Origin: Streptomyces chumphonensis
Lineage (GTDB): Bacteria; Actinomycetota; Actinomycetes; Streptomycetales; Streptomycetaceae
DNA: 64,000 nt
NCBI RefSeq assembly: GCF_014779715.1
Contig: NZ_JACXYU010000001.1
Location: 1,116,001 to 1,180,000, forward strand
Direction: 5' to 3'
The notes under the pieces are model-generated. The model was not told where the DNA came from. It was given only the letters and a program-made list of their open reading frames with translations, and did not search any database. A program made the position numbers and the translations under genes. Below are positions 15,770-23,188 of the stretch, piece after piece (positions within the stretch are counted from its first letter, which is position 1; each line of letters starts with the position of its first letter).

Positions 15770-17041
15770 TCAGGCGGCCAGTGCCCCCGCGAAGGGGCCC
15801 GCCTCCAGGGCGGAGAGGACACCGGCGAGGTCGACGGCGTTGGTCCGCGGCCCCCGGCAGACGGGCAGGCACGCCGGGCCCTCGGCACCGCCGAGCCGGC
15901 GCAGGAAGGGCAGCAGCACGGGCCGGGGCCCGATCTCGACGAGGTGCGTCGGGCGGTGCTCGGCCACCAGGTGCCGGACGGCGTCGGCGAACCGCACCGG
16001 CTCGGTGATCTGCCGTGTCCAGTACGCGGCGTCCAGGGGGCCGTCGGCCGCCGCACCCGTCACCGTCGAGTAGAACGGCAGCCGGGGCGACCCGCCCGGC
16101 ACGCGGCGGGCGACGGCCGCGAAGCGCGGTACGACGGGCTCCATCAGCGGGGACTGGAACGCGTGCGCCACCCGCAGGTACCGGCAGGCGACGCCGTCGG
16201 CGGCGAGCCGCCCGGCGACGCGCTCCAGCCCGGGCAGGCCGCCGGACAGGACGGTGGCCCGGTTCGCGTTGTACGCGCTGACGCTCACGTCCGGTTCGCC
16301 GGCCGCCGCCTCGGTGGCCCGCTCGGCCGTGGCGCCGGTGGCCAGCATCCCGCCGCCGGCCGGCAGGTGCTGCATGAAGGCGCCCCGCAGCGCCACGAGC
16401 CGGGCCGCGTCGTGGAGCGGGAGGGCCCCGCCGACGACGGCGGCGGCGTACTCGCCGACTCCGTGGCCGGCCACCGCGACGGGCAGCGCCCCGGACTCCT
16501 CCAGCATGCGCGCGAGGGCGTAGCCGATGGCGAAGAGGACGGGCTGGGTGAACGCCGTCTGGTGCACGGCCGGGTCGCCGCTGAGGATCAGCTCGACCAC
16601 CGAGCGTCCGCCCAGGAAGGGGACGAGCGCGTCGGCGGCCTCCTCCAGGTGCCCCCGGTAGCCGGTCGAGTGCAGGTACAGGCCCGAGGTCAGGTGCGGG
16701 TGCTGGCAGCCCTGTCCGGTGAAGACGAAGGCGGCCCGCACCCGGCTGCGGCGGTTGAGCGGGCGGGGCGTGCGCAGGGCGAGGAAGCGGGCCAGCTCGC
16801 GGGCGGTGGGGTAGAGCTGGATGTCGGTGGGGTCGATGAGGGGTCCGTACTTCTCCTCGATGTCGCCGTACAGGCCGAGCGCGGCGACGGAGTCCAGTCC
16901 GGCCTCGGCGAAGGGGGTGTCGGGACCGATCGGGCGTCCCAGGTAGGCGGCGAGCCGTTCCAGCAGCCAGGCGCCGAACGCCTCGGCGCCCGGTTCCTCG
17001 TCCGGCGCCGCCCCTGCGGCACCGACCGGGGTTCTGGTCAT
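15770..17041 (-). CDS. ACP fused to a catalytically degenerate PKS acyltransferase
   Basis: A 423-residue protein. The ACP domain (about residues 20-90) has the phosphopantetheine-attachment motif GLDSVAAL. The acyltransferase domain (about 105-400) starts AAFVFTGQGCQ, and QTAFTQPVLFAIGYAL and the ending PTHLVEIGPRPVLLPFL are typical. The nucleophile elbow normally read as GHSxGE is GHGVGEY here, with codon GGA (about nt 16460-16475). The specificity/catalytic motif normally HAFH is HAFQ, codon CAG (about nt 16155). Thus the Ser and His of the dyad are both gone while the fold is well kept, which argues for a selected non-catalytic role rather than decay. The aromatase/cyclase gene lies 36 bp upstream on the same strand. 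No ketosynthase is in the window. The ACP may be loaded in trans. Confidence 0.82.
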   Translation of the reverse strand: MTRTPVGAAGAAPDEEPGAEAFGAWLLERLAAYLGRPIGPDTPFAEAGLDSVAALGLYGDIEEKYGPLIDPTDIQLYPTARELARFLALRTPRPLNRRSRVRAAFVFTGQGCQHPHLTSGLYLHSTGYRGHLEEAADALVPFLGGRSVVELILSGDPAVHQTAFTQPVLFAIGYALARMLEESGALPVAVAGHGVGEYAAAVVGGALPLHDAARLVALRGAFMQHLPAGGGMLATGATAERATEAAAGEPDVSVSAYNANRATVLSGGLPGLERVAGRLAADGVACRYLRVAHAFQSPLMEPVVPRFAAVARRVPGGSPRLPFYSTVTGAAADGPLDAAYWTRQITEPVRFADAVRHLVAEHRPTHLVEIGPRPVLLPFLRRLGGAEGPACLPVCRGPRTNAVDLAGVLSALEAGPFAGALAA

Positions 17042-17077
17042 CTCCTGCTCCTCGTCGAGTCAGCGGTTCCGTTCCGG

Positions 17078-18079
17078 TCACGCTCCGGTGCGGGCGGCTT
17101 CCGCGTACTGCTTGGCGTGGCTGAGCGTGGCGCCGCTGTTGGTGCTGAGGGCCGCGCGCAGGTGCCGCCGCGCCTCGGCGGTGGTGGCCTCGACCCCGTA
17201 GGTGCCGCGGACGCCCTCGGGGTCGAGGGTGATGGTGTGCCAGGCGGTCGCCCGCACCCGGGGTGCGCCCGAGGCGGCGCGCACCTCGGCGAGCTGCCAG
17301 CGACCGGTGTGGGCGCTCATGACCACGGGGAGGCGCCGCTGCTTGAAGACGATGGTGTGCCGGTCGGGGAAGCAGACGCGGACGGAGACGGTGTGGTGCA
17401 GGCGGCCGTCGGGCGTGCGGGAGTCCATGTCGAGATGGGCGAGGCCCTCTCCGGCCCCGGTGACGCGGGTGCGCACGATGTGCGGCAGCCGCTCCGGCCA
17501 CCGCTCGGCCTGCTGGAGGTAGGCGTAGACGTCCTCCGTGCTGCCGTCGATGTCCACGGCGGTGCGGAAGGCGAACTGGAGGGCGTCGTGCCGCTCGCCC
17601 AGCTCGGCGTGGTTGCGCAGGGCGGCCATGCTGGTCGCGCTGTTGTCCGCCACGGCCTCGGCGACGCGTCCGGCCGCGGCGGCGTCCCCGGGGACGGTCC
17701 GGTAGCGGTGGCTCAGGACGAGCCGGGTGGCGCCGTCGTCGGTGGGCTCGATCCGCCAGCGGCCGCCCATGCGGAGCACCGGCTCGGCGGTGACGATCTG
17801 CTCGAAGCAGACCTCCCCGGCGGACGGGTCGAGTATGCGACGGGACGTCCAGCTCTCGACGCGCTCCCCGGCCAGGGCCCAGACCCGGACGGTCTGTTCC
17901 CGCACGGCCCGGCCGACGAGCCGGTCCTCGACGACCTCGGCGTGCACGATGGAGGCGAAGATCTGCGGCCAGCCGGTGATGTCGGCGATGAGCCGGTAGA
18001 CGGCGCCGGGGGGCGCGTCGATCCCCACCGTGCGGTCGACCGTCACGTCCGCCGTGCTGCCGGGTTCTGGTCGTGTCAC
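17078..18079 (-). CDS. Didomain aromatase/cyclase (SRPBCC, type II polyketide-like)
   Basis: A 333-residue protein with two START/SRPBCC-like halves (about 10-155 and 165-310). Each half opens with the ligand-cavity start pattern (VDRTVGIDAPPGAVYRLIAD and FAFRTAVDIDGSTEDVYAYL). Such didomain ARO/CYC proteins guide first-ring closure and aromatisation of poly-beta-keto chains on an ACP. Start GTG 18079. It is followed after 36 bp by the ACP-acyltransferase, so the pair is an operon: a cyclase and its probable carrier protein, without ketosynthases. It could act on a chain made elsewhere, or have been recruited for another lipid-like ligand. Confidence 0.83.
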   Translation of the reverse strand: MTRPEPGSTADVTVDRTVGIDAPPGAVYRLIADITGWPQIFASIVHAEVVEDRLVGRAVREQTVRVWALAGERVESWTSRRILDPSAGEVCFEQIVTAEPVLRMGGRWRIEPTDDGATRLVLSHRYRTVPGDAAAAGRVAEAVADNSATSMAALRNHAELGERHDALQFAFRTAVDIDGSTEDVYAYLQQAERWPERLPHIVRTRVTGAGEGLAHLDMDSRTPDGRLHHTVSVRVCFPDRHTIVFKQRRLPVVMSAHTGRWQLAEVRAASGAPRVRATAWHTITLDPEGVRGTYGVEATTAEARRHLRAALSTNSGATLSHAKQYAEAARTGA

Positions 18080-18146
18080 GTCGGCCTCCCCTTCGCCTCA
18101 CCCACGGGCCCCGCGCACACCAGCGTCTCCGCCGACGATGGAACCC

Positions 18147-18174
18147 CACTCGAACCCGATCGCCCGTTCGAGTG
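18147..18174. promoter_or_regulatory. Perfect 9-bp inverted repeat, candidate operator
   Basis: CACTCGAAC (18147-18155) and GTTCGAGTG (18166-18174) are separated by 10 bp. The site lies 67 bp upstream of the aromatase start, in the 323-bp region shared with the divergent small gene at 18403. Confidence 0.5.
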
Positions 18175-18402
18175 ATCCGGGACCGGCTGCCGCGCCGGGC
18201 GTTCCGCCGGGCTTCGGCCGGTTCGCGACCGGCGTGCGCCACCGTCCGAACCGGGTGGACCTGCTGCTCGGCATCCCGGGCCGCCATGCCCGGCACTGCG
18301 TGCCACCTGCGGTTTTTCTCGCGAGTCCGGTCGCGGCGGACGCGCCGCTCGCGCACACTGAGTCGTGCTGCCCGACCGTATGTCCGAGGGAGTTGACGCG
18401 CA

Positions 18403-18588
18403 GTGACGTTGATGGACGTGACCACGAGGCCGTCCGGGCCCGAGCCCGGCCCCACGCCGCTCGGCACGTACGCGGCCGGGGGCGAGGGGGCCACGGGGAT
18501 CGAGGCCGCACCGGTGGTCCTGGCCCTGCTCGCGGGTGAGGACGAGGAGAACAGCGGCGAGCCGCACATCTGGCGCGGCATCGACTGA
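18403..18588 (+). CDS. Small acidic peptide of unknown function (61 aa)
   Basis: The peptide has a Pro/Gly/Thr-rich N-terminal half, a short hydrophobic core (EAAPVVLALLAG) and an acidic C-terminal segment ending GEPHIWRGID, with the single Trp near the end. There is no Cys, signal peptide or membrane span. GTG 18403 has GAGGG 12 nt upstream; an ATG at 18412 would give 58 residues. It is divergent from the aromatase/ACP operon across a region with a perfect inverted repeat. It might be a small regulatory or partner protein, or a modified-peptide precursor, but no RiPP modification enzyme is nearby. It could also be spurious, though its codon use looks coding. Confidence 0.5.
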   Translation: MTLMDVTTRPSGPEPGPTPLGTYAAGGEGATGIEAAPVVLALLAGEDEENSGEPHIWRGID

Positions 18589-18936
18589 CCGGCCCCGGGG
18601 GCGTCGCGGCCCCCGGGGTTCCGCGCCCGTCCGCACGGCCCGGTACGGGAGACGCGGTGGGGCGGGCGGCCGGGGGCGCCGCACATCACTTTGATCACAT
18701 TCATCCGGGCATTCGCACGCCAACACCCGCAATCAGGTCATCACACTCTTGCGATCATGTGAGGGTTTCGCGAAGCTGACGCGCCGGTCACCGGTCGAAT
18801 CTCATGCGCGGTGGGGGTCCGTCCACATCCTGGGGGTCTCCGGGAACCGGTGCGCCCCGTTTCCTGTCTTCGTACAGGCGGGGAGGCAAGACCCGAACGA
18901 CGTCACGCACAACCCTGCGTGCGGGGGGATGGACAC
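18589..18936 (+). promoter_or_regulatory. 348-bp gene-free region with the cslA leader
   Basis: GC content drops around 18685-18760. CACGCA (18904-18909) and TGCGTG (18916-18921) form a 6-bp hairpin directly before the ribosome site GGGGGGA, and CCTGT/ACAGG forms another near 18860-18880. This long leader suggests post-transcriptional control of cslA. No known riboswitch consensus was recognised. Confidence 0.4.
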
Positions 18937-21009
18937 ATGACGGCAGCAGGCGACTCCCGGCCGCCCGCGGACAACGACCCGTCACGGACGACGAAGCTGC
19001 GCGTCCTGCGGGAGCCGCGCGGCTCCCGTACCGGCGAGCACTCCCTCGGCCGCGGCCTGCGCTGGCCGCGCAAGGCGCCACCGCGCTACGACTACGAGCA
19101 CTACAGCCGGCTCGCCGGACCGCTCACCCGCCCCGACCCGGACGCGCCCTACCGCGTGCGCTACCGCAGCCTGCTGGGTGACGAGCCGCACCGCGTCCGG
19201 GCCGGACTGCTGCTGGCCGCCGCGCCGTTGCTCTCCCTCGGCCTCTTCCTGTGGCTGATGCAGCCGCAGCACTGGACCCAGCGGGACGAGGGCTCCGTCT
19301 CGGACCTGGTACTGGCCCTCGACGTCGTCATGCTCGTCGCGATCGGTCTCATCGAGCTGTTCCGCACGCTCAACGTGCTCTCCAACTCCCACGCGACGCT
19401 CGTCGCCCGCGACCCGGTGCCCGTCGTGCCCGAGGCGGGCACGCGCGTGGCGTTCCTGACCTCGTTCGTGCCCGGCAAGGAACCCCTCTCCATGGTCACC
19501 AAGACCCTGGAGGCGGCCGTGAAGATCCGCCACCGGGGCACGATGCACGTGTGGCTGCTCGACGAGGGCGACGACCCCGAGGTGAAGGCCGTCTGCGCGA
19601 GGCTGGGGGTGCGCCACTTCAGCCGCAAGGGCGTGGAACGCTGGAACACCCCGAAGGGCGCCTTCCGGGCCAAGACCAAGCACGGCAACTACAACGCCTG
19701 GCTCGACGCCCACGGGGACGACTACGACTTCTTCGCCGGCGTCGACACCGACCACGTCCCCCTGGCGAACTACCTGGAGCGGATGCTCGGCTACTTCCGC
19801 GACCCCGACGTCGGCTTCGTCATCGGGCCGCAGGTCTACGGCAACTACGACAACTTCGTCACCAAGGCCGCCGAGAGCCAGCAGTTCCTCTTCCACGCGC
19901 TGATCCAGCGGGCGGGCAACCGCTACGGCGCCCCGATGTTCGTCGGCACGAGCAACGCCGTGCGGATCAAGGCGATCAAGCAGATCGGCGGCCTGTACGA
20001 CTCGATCACCGAGGACATGGCCACCGGCTTCGAGATGCACCGGCACCGCAACCCCGTGACCGGCCGGAAGTGGCGCTCGGTCTACACCCCGGACGTGCTG
20101 GCCGTCGGTGAGGGCCCCAACGCCTGGACCGACTTCTTCACCCAGCAGCTCCGGTGGTCGCGCGGCACCTACGAGACGATCCTCGGCCAGTACTGGAAGG
20201 GCTTCTTCTCCCTGCCCGCGGGGAAGCTCTTCAACTACACGATGATGATCATCTTCTACCCGATCTCGGCGCTGAACTGGATTCTGGCGGCGCTCAGTTG
20301 CGCCCTCTTCCTCGGCCTCGGCGCCTCCGGCGTACAGATCGACCCGGTCATCTGGATGATGCTCTACGGCAACGCCTCGGCCCTCCAGGTGGGCCTGTAC
20401 ATCTGGAACCGGCGGCACAACGTCTCCCCGCACGAGCCGGAGGGCTCGGGCGGTCTCGCGGGCATGCTGATGTCGGCGCTCTCCGCGCCCATCTACGCCC
20501 GGTCGCTGCTGGACGCCGTGCTGCGCCGCAAGAGCAAGTTCGTCGTGACGCCCAAGGGCGACTCGGCCAGCCCCGACACGCTCATGGGCACCTTCCGCAT
20601 CCACCTGTTCTTCATCGCCGTCTTCGGCGGCTCCCTGGTGGGGTCGTTCTTCCTCGGGCACGACCACCCCGCGATGATCACCTGGGCCGCGCTGGCCCTG
20701 CTGATCACGGCGGCGCCGATCATCGGCTGGCAGGTCACCGTCCGCAGGGAGCTGAAGCGGCGCCGGCAGCAGGGCCGGACGCCGGACGCCCCGGCGGACT
20801 CGGCCTCGTCGTCCGGGCCGGACTCGTCGTCCGGGCCGACCGGCCCGGCCGCCGAGGAAGCGGCGGCGCCGGACGGTGCGGAGGCCACCGTGCCCGGCCC
20901 CCGCACCGAGGACGCCTCGGTGGGCGGCCCCCACCGGCCCGCCGCGAGCCCCGAGGACACGATCCAGATCGCCGTGCGCCGCCCCCGGCACCCGGCCCCG
21001 CGCGCCTGA
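18937..21009 (+). CDS. cslA: Cellulose synthase-like family 2 glycosyltransferase
   Basis: A 690-residue membrane glycosyltransferase. Two N-terminal helices (about 85-150) are followed by the GT2 catalytic domain with the processive D,D,D,QxxRW pattern: LLDEGDDPEVK, AGVDTDHVPL, ITEDMATGFEMH and QQLRWSRGTYE. C-terminal helices (about 425-610) and a disordered acidic/Pro-rich tail complete it. There is no PilZ domain. CslA polymerises a beta-linked glycan at hyphal tips in Streptomyces; it is needed for aerial growth and works with GlxA. The glxA gene follows after 118 bp on the same strand, the conserved arrangement. ATG 18937 has GGGGGGA about 8 nt upstream. Confidence 0.95.
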   Translation: MTAAGDSRPPADNDPSRTTKLRVLREPRGSRTGEHSLGRGLRWPRKAPPRYDYEHYSRLAGPLTRPDPDAPYRVRYRSLLGDEPHRVRAGLLLAAAPLLSLGLFLWLMQPQHWTQRDEGSVSDLVLALDVVMLVAIGLIELFRTLNVLSNSHATLVARDPVPVVPEAGTRVAFLTSFVPGKEPLSMVTKTLEAAVKIRHRGTMHVWLLDEGDDPEVKAVCARLGVRHFSRKGVERWNTPKGAFRAKTKHGNYNAWLDAHGDDYDFFAGVDTDHVPLANYLERMLGYFRDPDVGFVIGPQVYGNYDNFVTKAAESQQFLFHALIQRAGNRYGAPMFVGTSNAVRIKAIKQIGGLYDSITEDMATGFEMHRHRNPVTGRKWRSVYTPDVLAVGEGPNAWTDFFTQQLRWSRGTYETILGQYWKGFFSLPAGKLFNYTMMIIFYPISALNWILAALSCALFLGLGASGVQIDPVIWMMLYGNASALQVGLYIWNRRHNVSPHEPEGSGGLAGMLMSALSAPIYARSLLDAVLRRKSKFVVTPKGDSASPDTLMGTFRIHLFFIAVFGGSLVGSFFLGHDHPAMITWAALALLITAAPIIGWQVTVRRELKRRRQQGRTPDAPADSASSSGPDSSSGPTGPAAEEAAAPDGAEATVPGPRTEDASVGGPHRPAASPEDTIQIAVRRPRHPAPRA

Positions 21010-21127
21010 CCCGCCGCCCCCCGCGGGGAGCCCGCGCCGGGCGCGCACCGCCACGGCCCGCGCGCCCCCACCGGGCCCCGCACCACCCCGTCCGCACGCC
21101 ACCGCACGTCCGCCAGGAGTCCGAACC

Positions 21128-23083
21128 GTGAAATACCGTCCGAGCCGCCGTACCAAGCGGATAGCGATCTCGACGGCCGCGCTGCTCGCCGTCGCCGGGA
21201 TGAACGCGCCCTGGCTGATCCGCTACGGCTCGGAGCAGTACCACGAGTACAAGATCAACCAGCCCGCGTACAAGGCCGACAACGGCAAGTGGCACGTGCT
21301 GGACGTTCCCGACGAGTACCGCATCAACACCATCCACGCGGCGCTGCTGTACACCGGCAAGGTGCTGCTCATCGCCGGTTCGGGCAACGACGCCGAGCAG
21401 TTCGACGCCAAGACCTTCCGCAGCGTGCTGTGGGACCCGAAGGACGACTCCTTCACCAACGTCCCCACCCCCGCCGACATGTTCTGTGCCGGGCACACCC
21501 AGCTCCCCGACGGCAACCTGCTCGTGGCCGGGGGCACGAAGCGGTACGAGACGCTGGAGGGGGACGTCGAGAAGGCCGGCGGTCTGATGATCGTCAGCAA
21601 CGAGAACCCCGACGAGCCGATGACGCTGCCCAAGGGCACCAAGTTCCGGGGCAAGGACAGCGGGAAGGTCTTCCTCAGCCAGGACTCCCTGCTCGTGCCC
21701 CGGGCCGAGAAGACGGAGGACCCGGAGACCGGCGAGGTCACCGTCACCGCCAGCCAGGCGCGGATCTACGTGGAGGCCGAGCGGAAGGGCGAGAAGTACT
21801 CCACCGGCGCCACGGAGCAGTACGTCGTCATGGGCCTGGAGGGCGAGGACCAGCGCAACGTCTACGGGATGGCCAACAAGCTGTCCTTCGACAAGAAGGA
21901 CTTCCAGGGCATCCGCGACTCCTACGAGTTCGACCCGATCGCCGAGGAGTACGTCAAGGTCGACCCGATGGAGGACGCCCGCTGGTACCCGACGCTGACC
22001 ACGCTGGAGGACGGCCGCGTCATCTCCGTCTCCGGCCTGGACGACATCGGCGAGGTCTCCAAGAAGGTCGAGGTCTACGACCCGGAGACGAAGGAGTGGG
22101 AGACCCTCCCCTACGAGCGCTACTTCCCCACCTACCCGGGCCTGTTCCTCGCCCAGGGCGGTGAACTGTTCTACACCGGCACCAGCTCCGGCTACGGCCC
22201 GGCCGACGAGGGCCGCACGCCGGGCCTGTGGGACTGGCGGACGGACGAGTTCGAGCCCGTCCCCGGCCTCAGCGACCCCGACGCGCTGGAGACCGCCATG
22301 GGGGTGCTGCTGCCGCCCGCGCAGGACCAGCGCTACATGGTCCTCGGCGGGGGCGGCATCGGCGAGAGCGACACCGTCACCGACAAGACGCGCATCGTGG
22401 ACCTGAAGCAGGACCTGCCCCGCTTCGAGGACGGCCCCGACCTGTACGAGCCCGTCCGCTACCCCAGCAGCGTCATCCTGCCCGACGACACCGTGCTCAC
22501 GACGAACGGTTCGGGGGGCTACCGGGGGCTGAGCGACAGCAACGTCCTCAAGGCCGAGCTCTACGACGTGGAGACCAACAGCTCCCGTCCGGTGGCCGAA
22601 CCGCTGGTGGGCCGCAACTACCACTCCGGCGCCCTGCTGCTGCCCGACGGCCGGGTCATGACCTTCGGCTCCGACTCGCTCTTCGCCGACGAGGCGAACA
22701 CCAAGCCCGGCGAGTTCGAGCAGCAGATCGACGTGTACGAGCCGCCCTACCTCTTCCAGGGCGACCGCCCGGAGCTGGTCGACGACGCCGAGGAGACGCA
22801 GGTCGTCGAACTGGGCGGGAGCGCGGAGTTCCGTTCGAAGGACGCGGGGGCGGTGGCGGAGGCGCGGCTGATCCGGCCCAGCTCCTTCACGCACGTGACG
22901 AACGTCGAGCAGCGCTCGGTGGAGCTGGAGTTCACGACGACGGCCGACGGGGTCAGCGTCACCCTCCCGGAGGACCCCACCCTCGTGCCCCCGGGCTACT
23001 ACATGGTCAACGTCATCGACGCCGAGGGCGTCCCCTCGGAGTCGGTCTGGGTCCACGTGCCCGGCCCCGGGGACGCGGGGTAG
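21128..23083 (+). CDS. glxA: GlxA copper-radical oxidase (galactose-oxidase-like)
   Basis: A 651-residue extracytoplasmic oxidase anchored by an N-terminal helix (residues about 10-30, RIAISTAALLAVAGMN). The seven-blade kelch-like body carries the radical-copper ligands: Cys in MFCAGH, Tyr in FPTYPGLF, Tyr-His in RNYHSG and His in SFTHVTN, followed by the DUF1929 C-terminal domain. It oxidises a glycan hydroxyl to aldehyde, releasing H2O2, and acts with CslA in tip glycan deposition. In S. lividans the Tyr-Cys cofactor needs the DyP peroxidase DtpA for maturation. Start GTG 21128 has AGGAG about 9 nt upstream. The hairpin at 23098-23136 ends the operon. Confidence 0.95.
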   Translation: MKYRPSRRTKRIAISTAALLAVAGMNAPWLIRYGSEQYHEYKINQPAYKADNGKWHVLDVPDEYRINTIHAALLYTGKVLLIAGSGNDAEQFDAKTFRSVLWDPKDDSFTNVPTPADMFCAGHTQLPDGNLLVAGGTKRYETLEGDVEKAGGLMIVSNENPDEPMTLPKGTKFRGKDSGKVFLSQDSLLVPRAEKTEDPETGEVTVTASQARIYVEAERKGEKYSTGATEQYVVMGLEGEDQRNVYGMANKLSFDKKDFQGIRDSYEFDPIAEEYVKVDPMEDARWYPTLTTLEDGRVISVSGLDDIGEVSKKVEVYDPETKEWETLPYERYFPTYPGLFLAQGGELFYTGTSSGYGPADEGRTPGLWDWRTDEFEPVPGLSDPDALETAMGVLLPPAQDQRYMVLGGGGIGESDTVTDKTRIVDLKQDLPRFEDGPDLYEPVRYPSSVILPDDTVLTTNGSGGYRGLSDSNVLKAELYDVETNSSRPVAEPLVGRNYHSGALLLPDGRVMTFGSDSLFADEANTKPGEFEQQIDVYEPPYLFQGDRPELVDDAEETQVVELGGSAEFRSKDAGAVAEARLIRPSSFTHVTNVEQRSVELEFTTTADGVSVTLPEDPTLVPPGYYMVNVIDAEGVPSESVWVHVPGPGDAG

Positions 23084-23097
23084 GACGGCTGAGCGAC

Positions 23098-23136
23098 CGG
23101 CGGACGGTCCGGCCCCCGAGACCGGTCCGTCCGCCG
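23098..23136. terminator. Terminator after glxA
   Basis: CGGCGGACGG (23098-23107) pairs with CCGTCCGCCG (23127-23136), with further pairing inside. It lies between convergent genes. Confidence 0.75.
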
Positions 23137-23188
23137 TGGCCGCCGTGCCGCTGCCGTCACGCCGCCGTGACGCGGGCGGCGGCGCGGC

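Noticed and set aside
15627..18600. Integrative element at tRNA-Lys
   Set aside because: No integrase, excisionase, or repeated tRNA 3' end was found to the right of the gene; adjacency alone is not evidence of an element.
15666..18704. A 1012-codon minus-strand frame spanning tRNA-Lys and the polyketide genes
   Set aside because: It runs through a tRNA gene and overlaps two better genes in another frame; its composition is Arg/Pro-rich, a typical high-GC shadow.
18741..18762. TCACA and TGTGA arms upstream of cslA as a CRP site
   Set aside because: The arms are in the reverse order with a 12-bp spacer, not the TGTGA-N6-TCACA arrangement.
18800..18936. cslA leader considered as a ydaO (c-di-AMP) or cobalamin riboswitch
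   Set aside because: None of the conserved boxes of those motifs could be placed; only simple hairpins are present.
20735..23056. A 773-codon minus-strand frame opposite glxA
   Set aside because: It is a shadow of glxA, with Val/Gly/Asp low-complexity translation and no domain.
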